This document shows positions 7,045 to 14,265 of a DNA stretch of 15,708 nucleotides, one piece after another. Both the position numbers and the translations under genes were made by a program. Location: NCBI GenBank assembly GCA_027858635.1, contig JAQICG010000385.1, positions 1 through 15,708 on the forward strand, in the 5' to 3' direction. The notes under the pieces were generated by a model. The model saw only the letters and a program-made list of their open reading frames with translations, was not told the DNA's origin and searched no databases. Each line of letters begins with the position of its first letter. Positions within the stretch are counted from its first letter, which is position 1. Source of the stretch: Gammaproteobacteria bacterium. Lineage in GTDB: Bacteria > Pseudomonadota > Gammaproteobacteria > SZUA-229.

Positions 7045-8196
7045 ATGGGCAACCCCAAAACCGTATTTATTGTTGCCGGCGAAGCCTCGGGCGATCTGCA
7101 CGCGGCGAATCTCAGCAAAGAGCTGCTGCACATTGATGACCGTATCCGCTTGCAGGGCATGGGCGGGCGCAGGATGCGCAAAGCCGGAGTTGAGGTGCTA
7201 TTCGATGCCTCGAAACTGGCAGTGGTCGGTATCGTCGAGGTGCTATTCAAGTATCGCATGATCAAGGGCGTGCTCAATCAGATTAAAGCACACATAAGGC
7301 AGTCGCCGCCGGACTTGCTGATCCTGGTGGATTATCAGGAATTCAATCAGAAACTGGCAGCCTACGCCAAATCATTGGGCATCAGGGTGCTGTTTTATAT
7401 CGGCCCGCAGGTCTGGGCATGGCGGCCTAAACGCGTTTATAAAATGGCGCGCATCGTTGATCAGATGGCGGTGATTTTCCCCTTTGAAGTCGAACTGTAC
7501 AAAAAAGCCGATGTGCCGGTGGAATTTACCGGCCACCCGCTGGTGGATGAAATCATCCCCGAAAAAACCGCGCCTGAGGCTCGCAAGGCACTGGCGCTGG
7601 AAGAGCAGACCACGATTGGTCTGTTCCCCGGCAGCCGCATGGGCGAGATCGAACGCCTGCTGCCCATCATGCTGGCATCAGCCCGACTGCTGCGAGCCAG
7701 ACATCCTGAACTACAGTTTGTGCTGCCTCTGGCCAGCAGTGTGCAGCATGAGGATCTGGCTGAATACGGGCCGGAGCTGGCGGCGCTGAAAGTGCATGTC
7801 ATCGAAAATAATACGCACGATGTCATTCAGGCCTGCGACAGCATCATGGTCGCTTCAGGCACGGCGACGCTGGAAATCGGTTTGATGGGCACGCCCATGG
7901 TGATCACCCACAAAGTAGCGGCGCTCTCCTATTTCATCCTCAGCCGACTGGTCAATATCAGCCACATCGGCCTGGTGAATATCGTGCCGGGCCGGGAAAT
8001 CGTCAAAGAACTTATTCAGCACGAAGCCACGCCCGAAAACCTGACGACGGAAACACTGCGCATTCTGGAAGATAAAAATTATAATCAGAACATGCGCAAT
8101 GAATTAGCAAAATTACGCGAATTGCTGGGTGCCGGTGGCGGCTCAAAAAATGTCGCCCGCCTCGCCTACTCCATGCTCGAACACAAAAACAATTAA
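7045..8196 (+). CDS. lpxB: Lipid-A-disaccharide synthase
   Basis: LpxB (GT19 family) joins UDP-2,3-diacylglucosamine and lipid X into the disaccharide of lipid A on the cytoplasmic face of the inner membrane. The 383 residues match the usual length. Family blocks in order: FIVAGEASGDLHAANL (8-23), LVDYQEFN (94-101, corresponding to the E. coli GIDAPDFN segment), GPQVWAWRPKRV (120-131), FPGSRMGEIERLLP (194-207, nucleotide-sugar region), ASGTATLE (270-277) and VNIVPGREIVKELIQ (311-325). The DYQEFN and GPQVWAWR variants differ from enterobacterial DAPDFN and SPSVWAWR, so it may belong to another LpxB branch. ATG 7045 has only a weak upstream AAGAAG. It is the first gene of a probable operon with mlaA (18-base gap) and is divergent from rnhB, whereas in E. 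coli it sits behind lpxA and reads into rnhB. Confidence 0.96.
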   Translation: MGNPKTVFIVAGEASGDLHAANLSKELLHIDDRIRLQGMGGRRMRKAGVEVLFDASKLAVVGIVEVLFKYRMIKGVLNQIKAHIRQSPPDLLILVDYQEFNQKLAAYAKSLGIRVLFYIGPQVWAWRPKRVYKMARIVDQMAVIFPFEVELYKKADVPVEFTGHPLVDEIIPEKTAPEARKALALEEQTTIGLFPGSRMGEIERLLPIMLASARLLRARHPELQFVLPLASSVQHEDLAEYGPELAALKVHVIENNTHDVIQACDSIMVASGTATLEIGLMGTPMVITHKVAALSYFILSRLVNISHIGLVNIVPGREIVKELIQHEATPENLTTETLRILEDKNYNQNMRNELAKLRELLGAGGGSKNVARLAYSMLEHKNN

Positions 8197-8214
8197 CAAA
8201 GACCGGGTGACCAC

Positions 8215-8967
8215 TTGAACTTACTGATCAAACCTGTTTTCATCATCGTATTGCTAGGATTTAATATCGGCTGCACCACGCTGGACGGCCCGAAAAATCC
8301 TGACGATCCTTTTGAAAGTTTCAACCGCTCGATGTACACCTTTAACGAAACTTTAGATGAATACGCCTTCAAACCCATTGCCAAAGGTTATCAGGCGGTC
8401 ACTCCGGAACCTGTCGACAGAGGCATCACTAATTTCTTCAGCAATCTGGATGATGTGCTGGTTTTAATCAACGACCTGCTGCAATTGAAAATTGAACGGG
8501 CTGCCAGCACCTCCGCGCGCATTGTGTTCAACACCACCTTTGGGCTGCTTGGTTTTATGGATGTCGCCACCGACTTTGGTCTACTTAAACACAATGAGGA
8601 TTTCGGCCAGACGCTCGGCTATTGGGGTGTCGATAGCGGCCCCTATCTGGTACTGCCTTTCTTCGGTTCCAGCAACATACGTGATGCCATTGGTTCTACT
8701 GTCGACACAACCGAATTTGATTTTGTCTATGACGACATGAGCCCGGAAAATGTATACGCACTCTATGCGGTGAATTACATCGACATTCGTGCCGACCTGC
8801 TAAAAGCCAAGGACATCGTCGATGAAACCGCGCCCGACCCTTACGCTTTTATTCGCGATGGCTGGATGCAACGCAGAAAGAATCTGATTTACGATGGCAA
8901 CCCGCCAGAAGAAGATATGGATGATTTATTCGAAGACGACCTGTTTACCGATGACATCGTTCGCTAA
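8215..8967 (+). CDS. mlaA: MlaA (VacJ) outer-membrane lipid-asymmetry lipoprotein
   Basis: MlaA removes misplaced phospholipids from the outer leaflet of the outer membrane and hands them to the MlaC shuttle; in E. coli it works bound to porin trimers. The N-terminus is a lipoprotein signal ending FNIGC (Cys20), with Asn at -3 where Leu is usual. The mature part shows DPFESFNRSMYTFN (31-44) and EDFGQTLGYWGVDSGPYLVLP (128-148) followed by FFGSSNIRD, both hallmark segments of the family. The C-terminus is a very acidic tail (EEDMDDLFEDDLFTDD, 232-247). The only usable start is TTG 8215, preceded by GGGTGA four bases upstream. It follows lpxB by 18 bases, and its last 17 bases overlap the next gene. 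Confidence 0.95.
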   Translation: MNLLIKPVFIIVLLGFNIGCTTLDGPKNPDDPFESFNRSMYTFNETLDEYAFKPIAKGYQAVTPEPVDRGITNFFSNLDDVLVLINDLLQLKIERAASTSARIVFNTTFGLLGFMDVATDFGLLKHNEDFGQTLGYWGVDSGPYLVLPFFGSSNIRDAIGSTVDTTEFDFVYDDMSPENVYALYAVNYIDIRADLLKAKDIVDETAPDPYAFIRDGWMQRRKNLIYDGNPPEEDMDDLFEDDLFTDDIVR

Positions 8968-9526
8968 ACAAGATGCGCGTGAAGCTCAAAAATTACCCGC
9001 CCTTTGTTTCAGCTTTGCACTTCTGATACTGGTCACGGGTCTTTCCGGGCAGGCGCACTCCGGCAATGAAAAAGCGTTTGTTGAATTGACCAAATCCAGC
9101 TACAGCCGGACGCTGGATGATGTTTATAGTTTCGGCCTGTATTCTGCGGTCAGCGGCAGCAGGAAAACAAAAATTTATGCCGGCATGCAATTCACGGAAT
9201 TTACCCAGACCATCCCCGGTGAAGACAGCTCCGCGATCAAAGTTCTTATCGGGCAAAGCTTCGGACAAACCTTAGCGCCGTTTTACGAAATCGGTACCGA
9301 TTTTTATGGCCTGCTTTCACTACTCAATAACAATCTGGAAACCGATAACTGCATTGACAATCAGCAATGCGCGATTGATTTTTATTTCCGCATTGGCCTG
9401 AGAATAAAATTGAGCAACAACCTGATGCTCGGCATCTTTCACGAGAACATCGACTTTGGTGATTTCCATACCAGCCTTAGCGGCGAATACCGTTATGTGG
9501 GCGGCAGTCTGGGATTTGAATTTTAG
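8951..9526 (+). CDS. Small outer-membrane beta-barrel protein, uncharacterised, coupled to mlaA
   Basis: A protein of 191 residues from ATG 8951, which overlaps the 3' end of mlaA by 17 bases and suggests translational coupling. It has an N-terminal basic segment, a hydrophobic stretch (LPALCFSFALLILVTGLSG) and a likely signal peptidase site after QAHS. The rest alternates polar and hydrophobic residues in strands (DVYSFGLYSAVSG, KTKIYAGMQFTEF, IDFYFRIGLRIKL, LMLGIFHENIDF) and ends YVGGSLGFEF. A terminal Phe with aromatic/hydrophobic residues at alternating positions is the usual outer-membrane barrel assembly signal. One pair of cysteines (DNCIDNQQCA) could form a disulphide in a loop. I do not recognise the family; I infer an eight-strand-size barrel located in the outer membrane. 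Its place suggests a link to MlaA or lipid A. Confidence 0.8.
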   Translation: MTSFAKQDAREAQKLPALCFSFALLILVTGLSGQAHSGNEKAFVELTKSSYSRTLDDVYSFGLYSAVSGSRKTKIYAGMQFTEFTQTIPGEDSSAIKVLIGQSFGQTLAPFYEIGTDFYGLLSLLNNNLETDNCIDNQQCAIDFYFRIGLRIKLSNNLMLGIFHENIDFGDFHTSLSGEYRYVGGSLGFEF

Positions 9527-9627
9527 CGATTAAAATTTACAAAAACAGCAGCGCGGGAAACACCGCCAGACTGGATTAGTTAATATGCAATGCGTTGTGG
9601 ACAGGAATCGCCCATAACGTGTCATGA

Positions 9628-10314
9628 TCAGGCGATATTGAAGCGTGCTTTGTACAGTTCCTGCAAACTTCCGGAACGATCTGTGTAATCGACAATGTCG
9701 CCGATTTCGATGGCGATTTTTAAATTCGGGGTGTTGTTTTTCAGTGACTCCATCAACACTTCATTGGTGTTGGTTTTGATGTATACCGGCAGGATCGGCA
9801 AGCGATTTTTTATCGCGATAATTTGTGAGCCTTCCTTGAACTCGGCCAGCGGTGCTTCGGTTTTGTTGCGTGTGCCTTCAGGAAAAACACTAATAGAGTA
9901 ACCGTCAGCAACACCGGCCTTGATGTCGCCGAAAAATGCGCTCATCTGCTTTGAATCTCTATCCAGCAATATCGTGCCCGCATTGCGCGTGAACATGCCA
10001 AAGAAGAATGAGTTGTAAAGCTCTTTTTTGGCGATCCACAAACTGTTGATGCCGCTGCCTTTGAGTGCGATTTCAATAATAAGGGGATCAATCGCACTGC
10101 GATGATTGGATATAATCAGGTACTGCCAGTCTTTTTTCAGTTTTTCTGCGCCTTCAACTTCGACACTAATATTAAGGCGTGACAGCAGTGCTTCTGCATA
10201 GGCCAGTCGGAGTCGGGTGGTTTCTTCAGGAGTGTGCTTTTTTCTTAACTTAAAACCATACTTGTTGGTTAAAAAAAGCGCATAGATAGCTTTTTTAATC
10301 AGATTAAATGTCAA
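9628..10314 (-). CDS. PlsC-type glycerolipid acyltransferase (LPLAT family)
   Basis: Members of this family transfer acyl chains, typically to lysophosphatidic acid or other lipid acceptors, at the inner membrane. The two signature motifs are present: NHRSAID (the HX4D catalytic motif, about residues 70-76 from this start) and FPEGTR (about 144-149). A GTILLDRD segment lies between them, as usual. It is about 228 residues, a normal length. There is no ATG near the front: TTG 10314 has GGAG nine bases upstream, while TTG 10329 would add five residues and overlap that GGAG, so I prefer 10314. It faces the lpxB-mlaA operon. The gene and its upstream region are visibly AT-richer than dnaE or relA, which hints at a different origin. 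The exact acceptor is unknown; calling it plsC itself would overreach. Confidence 0.88.
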   Translation of the reverse strand: MTFNLIKKAIYALFLTNKYGFKLRKKHTPEETTRLRLAYAEALLSRLNISVEVEGAEKLKKDWQYLIISNHRSAIDPLIIEIALKGSGINSLWIAKKELYNSFFFGMFTRNAGTILLDRDSKQMSAFFGDIKAGVADGYSISVFPEGTRNKTEAPLAEFKEGSQIIAIKNRLPILPVYIKTNTNEVLMESLKNNTPNLKIAIEIGDIVDYTDRSGSLQELYKARFNIA

Positions 10315-10392
10315 AAAACGTCGCTCCAAAATGGATTTTATAAAAATATTTTCGAATCATACCAGAATCTAAGCCCACACATTAAGCCATGT

Positions 10393-12558
10393 TTAGCGCG
10401 CTGTATTCGAGCCGCGCATGACGTTAATGACATTAGGCAGCTGTCCGATTTTATCCATGACCCGGGTCAGCTGCTGCAGGTCGTGAATTTCAATGCTGAT
10501 CGCCATGCGGGCTGTTTGCTCCTTCTTATCCGAGAGGGTGTTCATCGCCAGCACGTTGACTTTTTCACTGGCCAGGGTGGTGATGACATCATTGAGCAAG
10601 CCCTGGCGGTCAACCGTGTTAATAATCAGCGTGACTGGATAGGACTCGGCAATTTCTCCGCCCCATTCAACATCAATCAGGCGGGCCCGGTCTTCTTCAT
10701 TGAGATTGATGATGTTGGCACAGTCCCGACGGTGAATACTGACGCCCTTGCCACGAGTAATGAAACCGATAATCTCATCACCCGGCACCGGTTTACAGCA
10801 ATTAGCGATAGTGGTTAGCAGGTTATCCACTCCGCGCACATTAATACGGCCGGATGGGCTCTTTTCAAGACTGCGCCGCGCTTTAGGCAGTATCGGAATG
10901 ACAGCTTCCTGTTCTTCCCCACGTTGCTGTTGAAGCGCTGTTGACAGCTGTATGAGCGACAGATCGCCCCGACCGATGGCAACAAACAGCTCCTCTGCTG
11001 AAGGCTGTTTACAGGCTTTCAACAGAGTTTCCATATCGGGGCGAACGCCCTGACGTTTGACTTCACGCTCGTAAAGAGCTTTGCCGTCACTGAGATTTTT
11101 ATCTCTGTCCTGATGCTTGAACCAGCTACGCACACGGTTACGCGCCCGTGATGTTTTAATATAGCCTAAATGTGGAATTAACCAGTCACGCACCGGCGCG
11201 GCTTCTTTGCTGGTGAGAATTTCGACCTGCTCACCGTTTTTCAGCTCGTAGGTCAGCTGGACAATGCGACCGTTAACCTTGGCACCGCGACAGCGGTGTC
11301 CGACTTCAGTGTGCACCGCATAGGCGAAATCCACCGGGGTCGCACCCTGGGGCAGATCAATCACCCGGCCTTGCGGGGTGAGTACATAGACCCGGTCATG
11401 AAACATTTCCGAACGAAAGCTGTCGAGCAGATCTTCATCGCCGGTCTGCTCCGTATCCAGTAACTTTCTTAAGGAGTTGATGCCCGCCTGCAAGCTGGCA
11501 TCGGCCTGTTTACCCTCTTTATAACGCCAGTGCGCGGCCACGCCGTGTTCGGCAAACTCGTCCATGGCCGGCGTTCTGATCTGGATTTCAACTGGTTTGC
11601 CCTGCGGCTCACGCACTGCGGTATGCAGGGACTGATAACCGTTATCCTTGGGATTGGCGATGTAATCATCGAACTCCTTATCGATATGCCGCCACAGGCC
11701 ATGCACTATCCCCAGCGTGGTATAACAGTCGGCCAGGCTCTGCACCACAATTCGTACCGCCCTGACGTCAAACAACTCGTCAAAATCACGATGCTTTTCG
11801 GTCATCTTTTTCCAGATGCTGTAGATGTGTTTGGGGCGACCATAAACCTCAGCCTTGATGCCGGCAGCCTGGAGCTCCTGCTTCAGCGTCGCCACCACCT
11901 GGGTAATAAATTGCTCGCGCTCTTCCCGTTTTTCAGCCAGGTAGGAGGCGATACGCCGGTATGTTTCTGGTTCCAGATATCTGAAGGAGAGGTCTTCCAG
12001 CTCCCATTTCAGCTGGCCGATACCCAGGCGATTGGCAATGGGCGCAAAAATATCCAGCGTTTCCCGGGCCACCGCCTGCTGCTGCTCGGGCGAAGCCTGT
12101 TTCAACTGACGCAGACGCTGCACCCGATAGGCCAGCTTGATCAGCACCACCCGAACATCTTCCACCATCGACAGCAGCATGCGGCGCAGGCGCTCGGCCT
12201 GATCGGGAGTATCATTGATGTCGTAGCTTTTAAAGGCGTGGAGCTGGCAGACGTTTTTGACCATGCTCATGATTTTCGGGCCGAAAATCGATTTGAGATC
12301 AGCGGCCTGCGGCGACTCCATCAGCCGGCTGGTGCTCAATAAACTGACAATCAGCGTGATTTCATCGGAGCCCAGCTCGCTCAGAAGAAGCGCGACATCC
12401 AGGCTGCTGGGCATGTCTTTGTCGGCGGGCAGATCCCAGACCATTTCGCAAGCTTTACGCAGCAGGGTTTCATCGTCAATGGAATGGGCGATGAGATGGA
12501 CATATTCATCCATCGAATAGCGCCGGGTAATCTGGCTGTGTTGGCGGGTACTCTGCAT
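10393..12558 (-). CDS. relA: RelA, (p)ppGpp synthetase of the stringent response
   Basis: RelA makes (p)ppGpp from ATP and GTP/GDP on ribosomes stalled with uncharged tRNA. From ATG 12558 it has 721 residues. Order of domains: an HD-like domain without the catalytic His-Asp pair (about 15-185), the synthetase domain (about 230-350: VYGRPKHIYSIWKKM, DELFDVRAVRI, NPKDNGYQSLHT, EIQIRT), TGS (about 388-449), helical region, the conserved-cysteine domain (GRINVRGVDNLL, ANCCKPVPGDEIIGF, HRRDC) and a C-terminal ACT domain (about 641-716). EFDDY (295-299) is the acidic motif typical of synthetase-only RelA rather than bifunctional SpoT. The start is uncertain: a GTG at 12633 would add 25 residues and overlap the end of fur by 22 bases; neither has a strong ribosome binding site. 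Transcribed in the same direction as fur, directly behind it. Confidence 0.95.
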   Translation of the reverse strand: MQSTRQHSQITRRYSMDEYVHLIAHSIDDETLLRKACEMVWDLPADKDMPSSLDVALLLSELGSDEITLIVSLLSTSRLMESPQAADLKSIFGPKIMSMVKNVCQLHAFKSYDINDTPDQAERLRRMLLSMVEDVRVVLIKLAYRVQRLRQLKQASPEQQQAVARETLDIFAPIANRLGIGQLKWELEDLSFRYLEPETYRRIASYLAEKREEREQFITQVVATLKQELQAAGIKAEVYGRPKHIYSIWKKMTEKHRDFDELFDVRAVRIVVQSLADCYTTLGIVHGLWRHIDKEFDDYIANPKDNGYQSLHTAVREPQGKPVEIQIRTPAMDEFAEHGVAAHWRYKEGKQADASLQAGINSLRKLLDTEQTGDEDLLDSFRSEMFHDRVYVLTPQGRVIDLPQGATPVDFAYAVHTEVGHRCRGAKVNGRIVQLTYELKNGEQVEILTSKEAAPVRDWLIPHLGYIKTSRARNRVRSWFKHQDRDKNLSDGKALYEREVKRQGVRPDMETLLKACKQPSAEELFVAIGRGDLSLIQLSTALQQQRGEEQEAVIPILPKARRSLEKSPSGRINVRGVDNLLTTIANCCKPVPGDEIIGFITRGKGVSIHRRDCANIINLNEEDRARLIDVEWGGEIAESYPVTLIINTVDRQGLLNDVITTLASEKVNVLAMNTLSDKKEQTARMAISIEIHDLQQLTRVMDKIGQLPNVINVMRGSNTAR

Positions 12559-12611
12559 GGCGTAATTATGCCATGCAAAGCCGTGAAGCCGGTTGTTTAA
12601 ACGGCACCGAT

Positions 12612-13031
12612 CTAAAGGGGTTTTTTCTGGCACTCACCACAGCGCCCGTACAAAGTCAGGCTGTGATCGGTCACTTCATAGCCCATTTTCTCGGCAATTT
12701 TATCCTGCTGAGCTTCGATAGTCTCATCGAAAAATTCTTCCACCTTGCCACAGATCACGCAGACGATATGGTCGTGATGGCCCGCTCGACTCAGTTCAAA
12801 CACGGCCTGGCCGCCCTCGAAATGGTGCCGCGTCACCAGACCGGCAGTCTCAAACTGCGTCAACACACGATAGACCGTCGCCAGGCCTACCTCTTCGCCA
12901 CTTTCTAATAGTGCTCGATAAATATCCTCTGCACTCTGGTGTCTGACCGGTGAATCTTCAAGAAACTCAAGGATTTTCATTCTGGGCAGGGTAATCTTGA
13001 GCCCGGCTTTCTTTAAATCATTTGATTCCAT
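12612..13031 (-). CDS. fur: Ferric uptake regulator
   Basis: Fur is a metal-dependent DNA-binding repressor that shuts off iron-uptake genes when Fe(II) is plentiful. The 139 residues are close to the usual length. The N-terminal winged helix includes HQSAEDIYRALL and VGLATVYRVLTQFE (48-61, recognition helix), and the dimerisation domain carries the metal ligands: HHDH (85-88), and the zinc-type cysteines C91/C94 (CVICG) and C131/C134 (CGEC). The ATG at 13031 is clear, though its ribosome binding site is poor. It is divergent from bamE across an 80-base gap, an arrangement also known from Pseudomonas (fur/omlA), and relA follows on the same strand. Confidence 0.97.
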   Translation of the reverse strand: MESNDLKKAGLKITLPRMKILEFLEDSPVRHQSAEDIYRALLESGEEVGLATVYRVLTQFETAGLVTRHHFEGGQAVFELSRAGHHDHIVCVICGKVEEFFDETIEAQQDKIAEKMGYEVTDHSLTLYGRCGECQKKPL

Positions 13032-13111
13032 GATAATTTTCTACTGATTATGAATGTTAAATACGTTAGTATTCCCAGCCGTTATGCTAAACCACTTCGA
13101 CCCAAATACCT
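13032..13111. promoter_or_regulatory. Divergent fur/bamE promoter region
   Basis: This AT-rich gap must carry the promoters of both fur and bamE. A dyad GATAAT-N9-ATTATG begins at 13032, directly next to the fur start. It resembles half-sites of a Fur box, but the spacing is not that of the 19-base consensus, so autoregulation cannot be claimed from it. CATAAT (minus strand, about 13050-13055) could be the fur -10 box, without a good -35. Confidence 0.3.
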
Positions 13112-13480
13112 ATGATTAATCGCCCTCGCTTTAGAGCCTTCTTTGTATCAATCCCCTTTTTACTGCTGTTACTGACTTCATGTGCCAGCTGGTTACCCGC
13201 GGCTCACCGGCAGGATGTGGTGCAGGGTAATGAAATCAAGCGGGAAATGCTGGACAAACTGCACGTTGGCATGAAGAAGAGTGAAATCACTGCCATCATC
13301 GGCAATCCGACTCTCAAAGACCCCTTCCACGCTGACCGCTGGGACTACATCTATCGGCTTGCACCCGGTCGCCAGCCAGCGACGCAATCGCGTTTAACGC
13401 TGTATTTTGAGGGCGATACACTGGTTAAAATCGATGCCAGTGAGTACCTCGACCCTGAAGCGGCAGCCGAGGAAGAATAG
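13112..13480 (+). CDS. bamE: BamE (SmpA/OmlA) outer-membrane assembly lipoprotein
   Basis: BamE is a lipoprotein of the BAM complex that inserts beta-barrel proteins into the outer membrane. The 122 residues start with a signal peptide whose lipobox LTSC places the lipidated Cys at 24. The mature part has the SmpA/OmlA pattern: VVQGNEIKREMLDKLHVGM, then KKSEITAIIGNPTLKDPF, then DRWDYIYRL, and the strand RLTLYFEGDTLVKID. The tail is acidic (DPEAAAEEE). The ATG at 13112 has a weak ribosome binding site. It is divergent from fur and convergent with rnfH; its last 56 bases are antisense to the 3' end of rnfH. Confidence 0.95.
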   Translation: MINRPRFRAFFVSIPFLLLLLTSCASWLPAAHRQDVVQGNEIKREMLDKLHVGMKKSEITAIIGNPTLKDPFHADRWDYIYRLAPGRQPATQSRLTLYFEGDTLVKIDASEYLDPEAAAEEE

Positions 13481-13829
13481 CCCTGTATTTTTCAGCGCTG
13501 CCGCCGTCACCGCCCTTTTTGGTGGCCTTGCCTTCCGCGGCGCGCTTGCGGCGAACCTCTTTCGGGTCGGCAATCAGCGGTCGATAAATCTCCACGCGGT
13601 CGCCGTCGCGCAATACCGTGGTCATGGGCGTGACCTTGCCAAAAACACCCACCTTGCTGTTTTCGATATCCAGATCGGGAAAATGCATCATTATCCCCGA
13701 CTGCACGATCGCCCCGCCCACGGTGGTGCCCTCATCGACATTCACCGGCAAAATTAGCTGTTTTTCGGGTTCGGCATAAGCCACTTCGACATTGGTGGTT
13801 TTAGGGCTTGATTCAGTCTCGTTCACCAT
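13425..13829 (-). CDS. rnfH: RnfH-family ubiquitin-fold protein with an extended tail
   Basis: RnfH (UPF0125) is a small protein with a ubiquitin/MoaD-like fold, named from the Rnf electron-transport cluster of Rhodobacter; its molecular role is unclear. Family segments are VEVAYAEPEKQ (14-24), the VGGAIVQSGI helix and GDRVEIYRPLIADPKEVRRK (76-95). Most relatives end soon after this; here a basic, glycine-rich tail of about 35 residues continues to WHRF. The last 56 bases of the gene are antisense to bamE. The start is ATG 13829, with GAGG three bases upstream, or the next codon but one unit later (GTG 13826), with better spacing. It overlaps ratA by 17 bases, so the two are translationally linked. 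Confidence 0.93.
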   Translation of the reverse strand: MVNETESSPKTTNVEVAYAEPEKQLILPVNVDEGTTVGGAIVQSGIMMHFPDLDIENSKVGVFGKVTPMTTVLRDGDRVEIYRPLIADPKEVRRKRAAEGKATKKGGDGGSAEKYRAILPRLPLQGRGTHWHRF

Positions 13830-14256
13830 ACACCTCAGTTGCGCGTTGACAGAAAGCATCGACCAGCGAATTGGCGATCTGGGTAAAAATTGGTTTAGCG
13901 GCACCCGCCATCAGCGCGCTTTTAAATTCGAATTCCAGCTCGAGGTTAACACGGCAGGCGTTTTCTACCTTAAGCGGCTCGAATAACCAGAAGCCGTGCA
14001 GCAGGCTGAACGGCCCCTCTTCCAGCGCTATATCGATACGGCTGTTTTTAGTCAGGCGGTTATGGGTGACAAAGGTTTTGTTGAGTACGCCTTTGGCAAT
14101 TTCGATAGCGGCGCGCATCTCGGTTTCGGATTCACTCAGTACCGCCGATGAACGGCACCAGGGCAGAAATTTGGCATAGGATTCCACATCATTGACCAGA
14201 GCATACATTTCTGCGGGGGAATAATTCACCAGTGCGCTACGTTTTATCGATGACAA
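13813..14256 (-). CDS. ratA: RatA / COQ10-type START-domain protein
   Basis: A 147-residue member of the polyketide cyclase/COQ10 START-like family. In E. coli the homologue was described as RatA, an inhibitor of 70S ribosome formation; other family members bind ubiquinone, so the physiological role is debated. Typical segments are SALVNYSPAEMYALVNDVES (7-26), followed by FLPWC (30-34), and GPFSLLHGFWLFEPL (81-95). The C-terminal helix is PIFTQIANSLVDAFCQRA. The start is TTG 14256, supported by AGGA eight bases upstream and by the alignment with relatives. It begins nine bases after the stop of the symporter gene. In many relatives smpB is divergent from ratA; here the symporter gene occupies that side. 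Confidence 0.93.
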   Translation of the reverse strand: MSSIKRSALVNYSPAEMYALVNDVESYAKFLPWCRSSAVLSESETEMRAAIEIAKGVLNKTFVTHNRLTKNSRIDIALEEGPFSLLHGFWLFEPLKVENACRVNLELEFEFKSALMAGAAKPIFTQIANSLVDAFCQRATEVYGERD

Positions 14257-14265
14257 AATACAATC

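Noticed and set aside
9527..9627. Possible bidirectional terminator between the barrel gene and the acyltransferase
   Set aside because: Only a short GCGG-GAAACA-CCGC hairpin is visible, with no T-run on either side.
11530..12342. A 270-codon plus-strand open frame antisense to relA
   Set aside because: It lies wholly opposite the conserved relA coding sequence and has no recognisable features.
13032..13055. Possible Fur box overlapping the fur start
   Set aside because: GATAAT and ATTAT half-sites are present, but their spacing does not fit the 19-base consensus, so it is kept only as a weak note in the promoter region.
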